Source: Melastoma dodecandrum
Taxonomy: Eukaryota > Streptophyta > Magnoliopsida > Myrtales > Melastomataceae
DNA length: 64,000 bases
Direction of reading: 5' to 3'
Assembly: GCA_029817715.1 (NCBI GenBank)
Contig: JARUPY010000229.1
Span: 496,001 to 560,000, forward strand
The position numbers were made by a program, and so were the translations under genes. The notes under the pieces were generated by a model that saw only the letters and a list, made by a program, of their open reading frames with translations, had not been told where the DNA came from and made no database searches. Of the stretch, positions 20,978-30,465 are shown one piece after another; positions within the stretch are counted from its first letter, which is position 1, and every line of letters begins with the position of its first letter.

Positions 20978-23230
20978 TCAAAAGGAGCTAAACGAATGCA
21001 CTTTCCGGGGCAGCTTAGGTGCCGCACCACCTCGCGTATCCTTGAGGACCATGGCGAAGTTGGCCAACTCCTGCTTCTGCACCGATTCCGAGGACTCTGA
21101 TAATTCCATGTCCTTTGACCGATCTGCAATCCCGACGTCGCTGTTACGTCGACGCATTTGGAACTCCTTCGTGTCCTCCGATTGGAACTCCTTCGCGTCC
21201 TCCGACTTGAAACTCCTAAGCCTTCGGATATCCAAGGAGTGTCTGGACGAGCTGCCCGGGGGGGGCGTGTACCTACAGCTAGTCCAGTGCGCACTTGAGT
21301 CCCCCCCTGTTATCCCGCTCGATGCATCATGGGAGGAATTGAAGGAATAGCTGCCTGGCCCTCCTAGTGACACTGTTCTTTCCACTGATGAGTGGCGGCT
21401 TTCCTCTCTACCGCCTTCCTTCCCTAAGACCAGCCTCCGCAGCTTTCCAAACAGCCTGTTTCTCTTCGAGTGATGATTGGTTTTGACTCCCCTTGGGGAG
21501 TCGACGGATGCCTCGTCGGGATCCCCGGAATCGGTGAGATACGAGGTCTGGGAAGATGACCACTGGTCCGAATCAAAATCTAAGTAGTTGACTGCCTTAT
21601 CCATCGTCCCTTCGGTATGTGCATAGTCAAGAATGAGTTGCTTTGCCTTCTTCTCGGATTTGGGACTAAGCGTCTTGCTCAAGTCCCTGGCAGCTGGCTT
21701 TCCGGGCGGCGGCTGATAATTCCGTAGCTCGTATCTTAAGCAGGCATTTATCCATCGCAGATAAACTAGTTCTTCCAAGTCAGTGCATCGATCGGCTTTT
21801 TGCTGCTCGACTTCCTTCTTCAGACTCTCAATCTCTCGCTTCAAATGGTCACCCTCTCTCTTCAGTGCCTCCCCCTGAAATTTAAGCAAGCCATGATCTG
21901 CAGATCAGCTTCGCCAGCTCGGTCGAAAAATATCAAAGAAACTCGAACATAAAAGAAATCTTACCTCCGGGTCTTCCAAGACACAATTCGCGAGAAGTTG
22001 GGTAGAATCCAGCCTTCTGTTTAGGTCGGAGTTCTCGAGCTGTAACGCAACATTCCTTTTCTTCAGCTCCTCGACTTTCTGCTGCAGATGCTTTATTTCT
22101 TCCGCGTAAGACTGCAATTCAGCATCTGCTTTTGCAGACTTGACCTCGCGATCTTGAAAATTGGAGACTCTTTTCTGAAGAAGCAAAATCTGCTCCCTGT
22201 TCTGCTCAGCCTCTGACTTCAGCTTCTTCTTAAGAACCCTGATTTTCGATCTGGAAAACTCAAGCTCGGACATGACTTTCACATAATCAGCCGTCTTGGC
22301 CTCCAACCTTCGATTCTCGGCATCAAGGGTCTCGATTTTCATGCAGAAAAGCTGAGCCTCCATGTTGTTTATCTTCAGCTGGTTCTGGAGCTCCATAACG
22401 GCGGTTTCCTGCTCTTTAAGTCCATAGTATTCCAGCAACTGAACCTCGAGGCACCTCTCCCTCTCCGTAAGCATCCTCACAGTGTTCCTCAGATGCATTA
22501 TCTCTTGCTCGAAGAGTTCCCTTTCTGCAGCAAGGGATGAACGGGGAGTATCGGTGTCCGATTGAGGGGTTTCGACATATTTCTTTGGCGATACACTAGA
22601 ACCACAACCAGTACACTCTAGTTCCTTCACGAGATCGTCAAACTCGGGTAAGAGTATGCCTGCTTTATCCCCATTGTGACCACTGCTGGGAGAATTGACT
22701 ACAGTAGAAGGATCAACGTAGAGCCTCTGAACGTACGTTTCGTCCTGGCATCAGAAGCAGAAAATCAAAACCAAATTTAACAAGAAGAATAGCACTGTTT
22801 GACGCCTTCAAAGGAGTGGAACTCGGTTTACATTTTTCTCCACAGTAGTCGAAAGGATAATCCTAGAACCATGAGCTGCAGCAGCAATTTGCGGATCGTT
22901 CTTCGGGCCTGCTCTCGGCCTATCCAGGCACGCGGCGGTCTCGTTCCATTGATCTAGATGTGTTTCCTTAAACAATCAACGCAACGCAGAGCAGCACACA
23001 AGAAAGCAAATCCAAACTACATACCTAATCCTAATCCACATCATAGAGGAAATGAATAAAAGTACGTAGAAGGTACCCGAAGGGCGTGAGTTCCGGGGAG
23101 GCAACCCCGGTCTGGATCTATCCGCCCTTCTTCTTTGAATCCGGGCGTAGAGGAACCCAGCGAAAGAAATGGCGATCGCAACTCCGAGCTTGAGCAACGC
23201 GGGCCTTATATTCTTCTTATCACCCAACAT
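20978..23230 (-). CDS. CHUP1-like coiled-coil protein (short form)
   Basis: Four exons: 23230-23077, 22953-22832, 22744-21965 and 21874-20978, giving 650 aa. The N-terminus has a hydrophobic segment (ALLKLGVAIAISFAGFLYA, about residues 10-28) followed by basic residues, suiting a membrane anchor. LLPEFDDLVKEL precedes a long coiled coil (about residues 140-380). Then comes the diagnostic CHUP1-family block DLEELVYLRWINACLRYELRN with LSPKSEKKAKQLILDYA. CHUP1 links chloroplast envelope to short actin filaments for light-driven movement. This protein lacks the proline-rich stretch and the C-terminal actin-nucleating domain of full CHUP1 and ends in a Ser/Arg-rich tail (SSGSSSRHSLD-like). It may act in actin or microtubule organisation like the shorter CHUP1-related proteins. 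For exon 2, the acceptor after CATCTAG was chosen because it is the only one that keeps the frame open. Confidence 0.85.
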
Positions 23231-24200
23231 CGTTGGACTAAGAATCTCTTATCTGGGACCTTTCATTAAACCCGGGAAGAATCCTCCTCGTCATCATCAC
23301 CCATCTGCGTCTCAGCAGAAAGAAGATCAATCCCATTTCATCAAGCTACACTCAACAATAAAAAAAACAGAAACTAAAAGAGACCCCGTTCTTTCCCAAA
23401 GATTCGAGATTTCTGGACAAAGACACGCCAGGAAGGGAAACGGAACACGACCCAGAATCAAGAAACACACCATCTACAGAGGGTCGTAGCGCCTCCTTGA
23501 TCTCCTTCTTCCTTTCCGGGGTTCTTTGAACTTTTTTGCTTAGGAGGGGGAAACAACACCAACGCGGGGAGGCTGTCTCTTTTAATAACAAGAAGAGGCC
23601 AAAAACTGGTCTTCCTTCATTGCTTTCCTCCTTTTAAAAATAAATTAATTTAGAAAAAATCGAGCTTTGGAAGACAAAAACATTTATAACGAAAGCAGGA
23701 TTTAGATGGGAACATCCACAGTGAAAAAGGAAGAATTAGAAAGGGGACAAAATATATAGAAAAAAAGGATAAAATGGAAGAGAGGAGACGGACAACGAAC
23801 GAGGTTGTCGGGAGGGAAGGTTTTAGTTTTAGATTGGTTGGATCCGCCCTGTGCAGCGCCGTCCTGGCTCTTGGTTTTTTGGTTCAATTTTCTTTCCTAC
23901 GAGATGGATTGGATAACAGAATATTCCCCCCACGTGAACAAAGAGTTATCTAATTAAGCATGCGACCTTTCCTGTGACGAGAGATTAAAATTGCGCATTT
24001 TTTCCTGCATATCCAGAGGAGAAGAACGTTTGAAGAGAAAATATATTTTTAAATTTCATTAAATAATACTCTTAATTACATATTATAAACACCGAAATTT
24101 GGTTTGTTAAGAAATCTAATATGTTTAATATTGATTTTACCTTAAAAAGTTAAAAGACATCGAGGACACCTAGTTCTCTACATAGAATTATACTTAATAT
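23231..24200. other. Upstream region of the CHUP1-like gene; no gene recognised
   Basis: Contains the presumed promoter and leader of the gene at 20978-23230, then AT-rich sequence from about 23940. Open frames at 23169-23489 and 23352-23591 overlap the leader and have no domain. The capture element begins at 24211. Confidence 0.5.
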
Positions 24201-24210
24201 TAAAAATAAG
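24201..24210. repeat. Left target-site duplication of the capture element
   Basis: TAAAAATAAG, matching TCAAAATAAG at 29723-29732 with one mismatch. Confidence 0.75.
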
Positions 24211-24475
24211 GGTCAAATTAGTAACTCTATCTGTATCCCATTTTTCCGATTTATCCTTTCGTTTGAAACGTATTCTCCAATAATCCGTACTTAAGGTGTT
24301 ATTTCAACGTCATCCTCGGTTAGCTCCCATTCTGACGGAGTCCGACTTATCGCACACGTGACTTTGACGATATTAAAAAATCACCATTAGAAAAATCGAT
24401 CGGGGAAAAGACAATTTACCCCACCCCTTTCACACCTCTTTCTTACCACATTTTCAAAGCCCTACTACCCCCACC
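24211..24475 (+). repeat. Left terminal inverted repeat of the capture element
   Basis: About 265 bp, pairing with 29463-29722. The shared inner part runs through AAAAGACAATTT, CCCCACCCCTT and TTTACCACA-TTTCAAA, after which GDPD cargo starts at about 24480. Substitutions and small indels are spread along it, so the insertion is not recent. Confidence 0.85.
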
Positions 24476-25216
24476 CCCTAATCACCCCCGAACTTCAGCT
24501 CGACGTTGAATCCGAGGGAAGCTCTACCTTCTGGAAAGCCTCCTGCAGAGTGCAGAGGGCGTCGCCCGCCTCAACCTCCCAGTTCCTGATCTTCCCATCC
24601 TTGGACTTCCTCAGCAAGGGCTTCTCGACCTTCCGCGACTCGCGCTGCAGCCCATAGGAAAGGAATTCCGGCAGGGAGAGTTCCGTCACCGTCTTCTCAA
24701 ATACAGTGCCCTGAAATCAAACCAGGAGCATCTCCACCCGTCAATCACCAGATGAAGAAAGCAGCACAAAAGAAACGTTGTCAGCGCAAGAGAGAAGGGC
24801 AAACTCACGTTGTCCACCGAGAGGATGACGTCGTCGTGGAAGATGGCCGGGCAATCGTCCTTGGTCACCTGGACGGCCAAAAAAGAAACCCACGAAACAC
24901 ATTCAAACTTTCTCCAATCTCCCGATTCGGAAATCGGGCAGAAACAGGAAACAAAGGTTTTCGAATTTCAGATCCACTCGGACATTAATATCATCGGCAC
25001 GTGACGATCGGGAGACGATGTAAAAAGAAAAGAAAGAAAGAAGCCGATTACTGTTGGGCGGACCGACCTGGACATCAAACTCGACGAAGTCGAGGGGGTG
25101 GGTAGCGGCGGTGTTGAAGGAGAGGATGTTGTTCTCTATGAAGGACCTGAACCTCCTGTCGGGGGACTGAACGGCGTTCATGCCATGACCCCTGTGTCCG
25201 ATCACCAAGAACTTGG

Positions 25217-26205
25217 TGTTCGCGTATAGAATGGATCACGTCGGAAATATTTGGCAAATGACTCACAGGAATTAGATTGTGGTCGTCAGTAAGAAGATGC
25301 ATAATTTTATTCAAACAGAATGCAAGTCTTACAATCTTGACGAATTAAGAACAGGGGCTTACAGCCATCAAGAAACGAAAAGGGAGCAAGTGGTGACAAC
25401 GATGTGGAATCCTGTGACGGCGGAGAACTTGTGACGAAGGCCTTGGAAGCTCGCTCCGTCGGTGGCGGTCGCTGACGGGAGGGTGTGACGAAGGCCCTAC
25501 GAGCTCACTCTGTAGGTGGTGTCGCTGGCGGGGGGTTGACGGCAAAGGCCCTAAGAGCTCACTCTGTCGGTGGAAGGGGAGTTGACCTATAAATCGGGTC
25601 AAGGTATCTAATTCCTAAGGTTGACGAACAAACTTCAGAGCATTGGCTGTGTATGGTCGTGCCTTGTCTTGAAAAATTCCTCTGCTATTTATAGAGGACT
25701 TTTACGTGTTTAACAGATAGATCGTGTTGCAGATCGTGTTGTAGATCGTGATCCCTAGTGTCTCAACAACCCCCTTGATATATGGGATCACGTTCCTGGA
25801 TATTAGGATCAGTTACGATCCTTAACAAACGTGATTGAAAATGAATAAATTTATTCCAACCTTGTCGACTTGACTGATCTGTACGGACTACGACCGACTT
25901 GGTCGACTTATCCAGAATTCCGTCGACTTTACCCTACTAGTACACTTAGCTACTGTTGAATCATCTTGGTTGACTTTGATTACCATATTCCTTCGTCGTG
26001 AGTCGACCTAGTCGACTCCGTTCATAAATAGACTTAGTCGACTTCGTCATAAGTCGACCTAGTCGACTTCGCCGTGGGTCGACCTAATCGACTTCGTCGT
26101 GAGTCGGCCTAGACGACTGTATCTTGGGTCGACTCGGAGTGTGACTTGAGCGATTACTGGGTTTCTGTTCTAAGCCCAGGCCCAAAATTATTTGCCATAT
26201 CAACA
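25217..26205 (-). mobile_element. 3' LTR of the gag-only element (989 bp)
   Basis: Runs from TGTTCGCGTATAG to CCATATCAACA on the plus strand. It contains repeated GACGAAGGCC..GAGCTCACTCTGT units (25430-25580) and, at 25880-26130, many alternating AGTCGAC and GTCGACTT motifs. A TATA-like word lies near 25690 (GCTATTTATAGAGG). It is the full-length LTR of the pair. Confidence 0.9.
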
Positions 26206-28709
26206 TAAGCCCCCCTTTTATGCTGGGTAATAAGTATCCGATTGTGGGCGATCAGCTTGCATTTCTGGCACAGTAGCTTCTCGTCCAAGAATTGGGCGAT
26301 AGGAGGTCCCCTCCGCAATTCCTGGGGGTCGACTGTCTGTGACGCATATCGAGGCCTGCGACTTGCAGCCTGTTGGGGTCGGTCTACTCCCTTATACTCT
26401 TCCACAGGTCTTATCTCCTTGACAGGGGTAGTCCTAGTGTACCCCTGCTTGATGACTCTCTGGCCAGACGAGTCCATAAACTCAAGTCGCCGTGCCGGGC
26501 GTTCCGTACCCCGGGCGGCTGCCTCTCCATTCCCCCTATGCCCCTGGGAACCTCCTCTTCCTCCTCGCGAAGCCAGTCGGCGATCCACACTAGGAGGACT
26601 TTTGAGGACGTGAGAAGGTCCTCGGGGGGTAGTCAACGACATTGCTGCTTCCTCGAAAGGGGTCAGGTCATACCAGTCTTCTGTCTTACTGTCCAACAGG
26701 TACTTCTTAAATGTGTGGCATTGGTCCGTCGTGTGAGTGTTGTTCAGGTGCCAGTGGCAAAGCCACTTGTCCCTTCCCTTCGGCAGGATGAAAACCCCAC
26801 GCTCAGCCAGTCGCTTCATCAGGGCATTAACCACCAAGGTCTCGCCAGTTGCTTGCAAATCCTGCGAGGGTATAGCAGAGTCGTTAATGACTTATACAAG
26901 GTTAACCTCAATGTCAAATATATCAAATGTATGAATGGCGACTTCGTCGCCAAATGGATTATCATCCACCATGGCGACTTCATCGACTTCAGGAAAACAG
27001 AGCTCTTTAGACTCTATTAAATCCTGAATTATATTTCTAAAAGACAGGCAGTCCTTGGTAGTATGGGTGAAGGAACCATGCCACTTGCAGTAATTCCTAC
27101 TTTTTTCCCTTTCTGTCTGAGGGACTCGATGACCAGGCTTAAGCCTGATCCTTTTCTTTTGATAAAGCCAGTCAAAAATGGCGTCGACTTTATCTGTGTC
27201 GAAGGAGTATTTCCTTTCCTCGGCATTTTTCTGGGAGGCTTTAGCTTTAGAATTTTTCCTAGTCAAGGGGTCACATATAGTCGACTCTCCCTTAACAAAC
27301 TCGGCCACGTCGACTTCATAAGTATCGACTTGGTAGGCTCGAGTCAGCTTGGCCTCTTCTGTTAGGAGCTGATAGTACTCAGTGGCTCTCCTTGCCAAAT
27401 CATATAGATCGGCAAAGCGCTCCCCTTGTAGCTTTTTCCGGAAAGGAATGGACAACGCATTTAATGCGAGGAGCAACTGGTCTTTCTCCGGTATGGGAGG
27501 CCTACACCGTAATAAGGCCTTTCTAAGTTTCATTAAAAACTGCCCCGGGTGTTCCCCATTAGCCTGTCTAAGGCGCATAACCTCAAACATCGACATGGCG
27601 GTATCGAGTCGAGCAAACGTTTTAACAAACATGGACTGCATCTGAGTCCATGAAGCTACTGACCCCGACGGCAAACTTGCATACCAGGTAAAGGCATCCC
27701 CGGTTAATGAGTTCGGGAAGAGCTTTAGTTTCCAGAAGTCATTCCCGGCCGCCTCGCCAAGTTGATGAGTGAAGCGAGCAATATGCTCAAGTGGAGTCAT
27801 TTCATCTTCGCCCGAGAAACGAGTGAAGTCGGGCACCCTATAACCTCTAGGTAAAGGGAAATCCCTATCAATGTACGCAGGATAAGGAGACCTGTATAAA
27901 CATGTATCATCTCGCCGAGCTATTCCGGGGACGACTTGCTCTATAACCTGAGTTATGGCCTCTCTTAAGTCTGGGGGTACACCGCCTATCGGCCCCTGCC
28001 CTGCGAGTCGAGTTGGCCTTAACGGGCTATACGGAGGCCTTTCTCCCATTGTTTGGCTCGTTGGATCCCTTACATAAAATGAAGGCTCCTCACGATGATT
28101 ACTACTCCGGGGTCCAGGCTCATAGGGATCTCCAACTGCGTCGACCATTGGCTCTTTTCCAGGGCGACGAGACGGAATAAAATCCTCCCCCCGATCTGTT
28201 TCCTCTTGGAAGTCCTCTGCCTCATTCCAATACGTATTCGCTGGTCGATTACGTGAAGAAGATGGTCGACCAGGGGGAACCAGATTCCCGGGTTCAAAGA
28301 GAGCATTCGTCCTTATCTCAGATTGCTCAAAAGTCACGTTACGTGGCCCTTGAGCAGTCCGACGAGCGTCTGCCATGAACGTAGACTCCCTAAAGGGGGC
28401 CTCTCTCATACGAGGTCTCACTCTTTCCTCGTCTCTCGGGCCAGAAAGATGCCCTATTAGAGTTTGGACATCCATTAGAATACCCTTCATATCAGTCAAC
28501 TCCTGACGCACATCCCCCAATTCCTTGTGGAACTCCAGTCTCGAAATAAATTCGGACGGGGCATGTGAATCAAAAGTGGACTGGTTTGTAGCTGCCTGGC
28601 CTCCTAGGGCCGGCGCTTCCAAGTCCATTCCCGGAGGAAGTTCCTGGTCTTCCCCATCTAAGGGATTCTGAGGCTCACGGCCAATAGTACTTCGAGTATT
28701 TCTCGGCAT
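26154..28709 (-). CDS. Gag polyprotein of the gag-only element, divided by one in-frame stop
   Basis: The frame opens at ATG 28709 (MPRNTRSTIG, like element D gag MPRTRRGT) and runs 605 codons to a TAA at 26894-26892. It then continues in the same frame without another stop to 26154, which is inside the 3' LTR. Domains: N-terminal acidic/coiled region, retrotransposon-gag core at about residues 290-430 (PLEHIARFTHQL, FWKLKLFPNSLTGDAFTWY, GQFLMKLRKALLRC), and the Cys/His pieces YCKWHGSFTHTTKDC and LCHWHLNNTHTTDQCHTF, zinc-knuckle-like motifs. The second of these lies after the stop. The equivalent junction in element C has no stop. It may be a simple decay mutation or a leaky stop. Confidence 0.9.
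26206..26219 (-). other. Polypurine tract of the gag-only element
   Basis: On the minus strand AAAAGGGGGGCTTA directly precedes the 3' LTR start TGTTGATATGG. Its adjacency to the gag frame shows how little lies downstream of gag. Confidence 0.8.
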
Positions 28710-28736
28710 TCGAGACTAAGATTTTTTTTTTCTCTT

Positions 28737-28754
28737 CTCCCACTTTGGTCGCCA
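28737..28754 (-). other. Primer-binding site of the gag-only element (tRNA-Arg)
   Basis: The plus strand CTCCCACTTTGGTCGCCA equals the 3' end of a plant tRNA-Arg including CCA, with one substitution (TTT for TGT). It lies six bases from the 5' LTR end at 28761. Confidence 0.85.
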
Positions 28755-28760
28755 AAAACG

Positions 28761-29281
28761 TGTTCGCGTATAGAACGGATCACGTCGGAAATATTTGGCA
28801 AAGGACTCACAGGAATTGGATTGTGGTCGCCAGTAAGAAGATGCACAATTTTATTCAAACAGAATGCAAGTCTTACAATCTTGACGAATTAAGAACAGGG
28901 GCTTACAGCCATAAAAAAACGAAAAGGGAGCAAGTGGTGACAACGATGTGGAATCCTGTGACGGCGGAGAACTTGTGACGAAGGCCTTGGAAGCTCGTTC
29001 CGTCGGTGGCGGTCGCTGGACTTAGCTACTGTTGAGTCATTTTGGTTGACTTTGATTACCATATTCCTTCGTCGTGAGTCGACCTAGTCGACTCCGTTCA
29101 TAAATCGACTTAGTCGACTTCGTCATAAGTCGACCTAGTCGACTTCGTCATGGGTCGACCTAATCGACTTCGTCGTGAGTCGGCCTAGACGACTGTTTCT
29201 TGGGCCGACTCGGAGTGTGACTTGAGTGATTACAGGGTTTCTGTTCTAAGCCCAGGCCCAAAATTATTTGCCATGTCAACA
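28761..29281 (-). mobile_element. 5' LTR of the gag-only element, internally deleted (521 bp)
   Basis: It matches 25217-26205 at both ends but lacks about 470 bp in the middle. The join CGGTCGCTGGACTTAGCTAC near 29018 corresponds to 25473 and about 25948 of the other LTR. The missing part includes much of the subrepeat array and the probable promoter region. Confidence 0.9.
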
Positions 29282-29462
29282 CTTGGGCATGGCCTTCAAC
29301 GCGGCGTTCATGCCATGAGGACGACGACGAACAGATCCGCCATCATCAAGAATGGCGTTCATGCCATGACCCCTGTTGGGAGACGTGGACGGCCTCAGGG
29401 CCATTGGGAATCAGGGCGACGACGAATATCTCCGCCGGAGGCTGCTTGGGAAAAGCCATAGT

Positions 29463-29722
29463 AGTCATGGGAGTTGGGGTTTGAAATTGTGGTAAAGAAG
29501 GAACGAGGAAGGGGTGGGGCGAAATTGTCTTTTCCTGATCGATTGTTTTAACGGTAATTTTTTATCACCGTCTAGCCACGTTTATGATACGTCGGACTCC
29601 GTCAGGAAAGGAGATAACGTCGAAATAATGCCTTGAATACGGGTTACTGTAGAATATGTTTTAAATGACATGATAAATTAGAAAAATGAGGTATAGTACA
29701 TGATATAATTACTAATTTGGCC
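29463..29722 (-). repeat. Right terminal inverted repeat of the capture element
   Basis: Inverted partner of 24211-24475. It ends at CTAATTTGGCC (29722), directly followed by the target duplication. Confidence 0.85.
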
Positions 29723-29732
29723 TCAAAATAAG
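29723..29732. repeat. Right target-site duplication of the capture element
   Basis: TCAAAATAAG, the partner of TAAAAATAAG at 24201-24210. Confidence 0.75.
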
Positions 29733-30465
29733 TGAATTCGATAATTTTTTTATATAAAATTAGAAATATTATCGAAAGAATTTTAAAAATTATTATTCTA
29801 TTTTATAAAATATTTTTCACGTGTAATTTTGAAAATAATACATGAAGTAAGACTTTATACGTTTGACTTCAAAAAACTCTTAAGAAAGTCAAATTTTATA
29901 AATTCGAGTTTAAAAAATAAAAAAAATGAAATTACACTTAAAGTTCGACTTCTTATAATGTTTTTTTAAAGTCGAACTTTATAAATCTGATTTTCTACCG
30001 GAGTGAATCGGACTTATAAAATTTAATTTCGAAATATTATTTTTAAAATTTTGAAATTATTTATTATTTTCGCTAATTTTTTTCCGCTGCACCGCCCATG
30101 AACCATCGTCATGCGTCCCGTTTCCTCCGGACTAAAAATCATGATTTGACGTCAGCGTCAACGGGGGAACGTCTTCTCCGATGATGTAATGAAATTGTCA
30201 ATGCCATCCACCACGCCGGCCCGGTATTTACGTGTGGAACTTTCTGTCTTCACATTAAAAAGTCGACCAAACAGCCTTCCTTTCTTAACTGCATCATGAT
30301 CTCGTGGCCAAGCACGGTCCATTCTAATTGTTCGGTGCCCATTTTTAATACAGGCGGACTTCCTTACACGCATGTGAGCTCTTATTTGCCGCTAAAATAT
30401 TCCCTGGCCACACTAATTCGTCACGTAAGCATCGCTCCTGGTCCTTGTCCGTCGTAAATATTCCC
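29733..30465. other. AT-rich intergenic DNA and PFK 3' flank
   Basis: About 29740-30080 is very AT-rich, with a small inverted repeat AAAGTTCGACTT..AAGTCGAACTTT (about 29940-29980). The rest is the downstream side of the PFK gene. No gene is visible. Confidence 0.5.

Larger units (their letters stand above)
25217..29281 (-). mobile_element. Gag-only LTR retrotransposon (TR-GAG type) nested in the capture element
   Basis: A complete insertion bounded by CTTGG target duplications (25212-25216 and 29282-29286). In the minus-strand sense: 5' LTR 29281-28761, primer-binding site 28754-28737, gag 28709-26154, polypurine tract about 26219-26206, 3' LTR 26205-25217. No protease, RT, RNase H or integrase lies between gag and the polypurine tract, so it must have used enzymes from a related element. 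The LTRs are about 96-97% alike over the first 255 bp by my reading, which points to a fairly recent insertion. Total length is 4,065 bp. Confidence 0.92.
24481..29460 (-). pseudogene. Captured 5' part of a glycerophosphodiester phosphodiesterase (GDPD) gene, split by an LTR element
   Basis: GDPDs cleave glycerophosphodiesters to glycerol-3-phosphate and an alcohol. Minus-strand exons are recognisable: 29460-29282 continuing at 25216-25069 across the retrotransposon, then 24868-24809 and 24710-24481. They encode KFLVIGHRGHGMNA, the catalytic HRG motif, then ILSFNTAA and VEFDVQV (metal-binding Glu and Asp), VTKDDCPAIFHDDVIL (second catalytic His in FHDD) and LPEFLSYG..TLQEAFQKV. Introns keep GT-AG borders. 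The first exon is disturbed: an AVHVS block resembling plant GDPD1 N-termini is out of frame, and a 16-bp piece of the HRG region is repeated. Near 24505 a frameshift follows QKVE; the expected LGFNVELKF continues in another frame and the gene ends in the terminal repeat. The rest of the enzyme is absent. Confidence 0.85.
24211..29722. mobile_element. Mutator-like transposon that captured a gene fragment (Pack-MULE type), with nested insertion
   Basis: The two ends are diverged inverted repeats of about 260 bp. The left starts GGTCAAATTAGTAA at 24211; the right, read inward on the minus strand from 29722, starts GGCCAAATTAGTAA. Both then share CGTATTC(TC)..GGCATTATTTC-like and TGACGGAGTCCGAC blocks and AAAAGACAATTT. 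Flanks form a 10-bp near-perfect target duplication, TAAAAATAAG (24201-24210) and TCAAAATAAG (29723-29732). Long terminal inverted repeats plus a 9-11 bp duplication are the signature of Mutator-like elements. No transposase is present; the cargo is a GDPD gene fragment with its introns. Without the 4,070 bp added by the LTR element, the transposon is about 1.44 kb. Confidence 0.85.

Noticed and set aside
29940..29985. Short inverted repeat AAAGTTCGACTT / AAGTCGAACTTT
   Set aside because: In very AT-rich DNA, 12-bp arms, no target duplication and no gene to regulate nearby; not enough for an element or RNA call.
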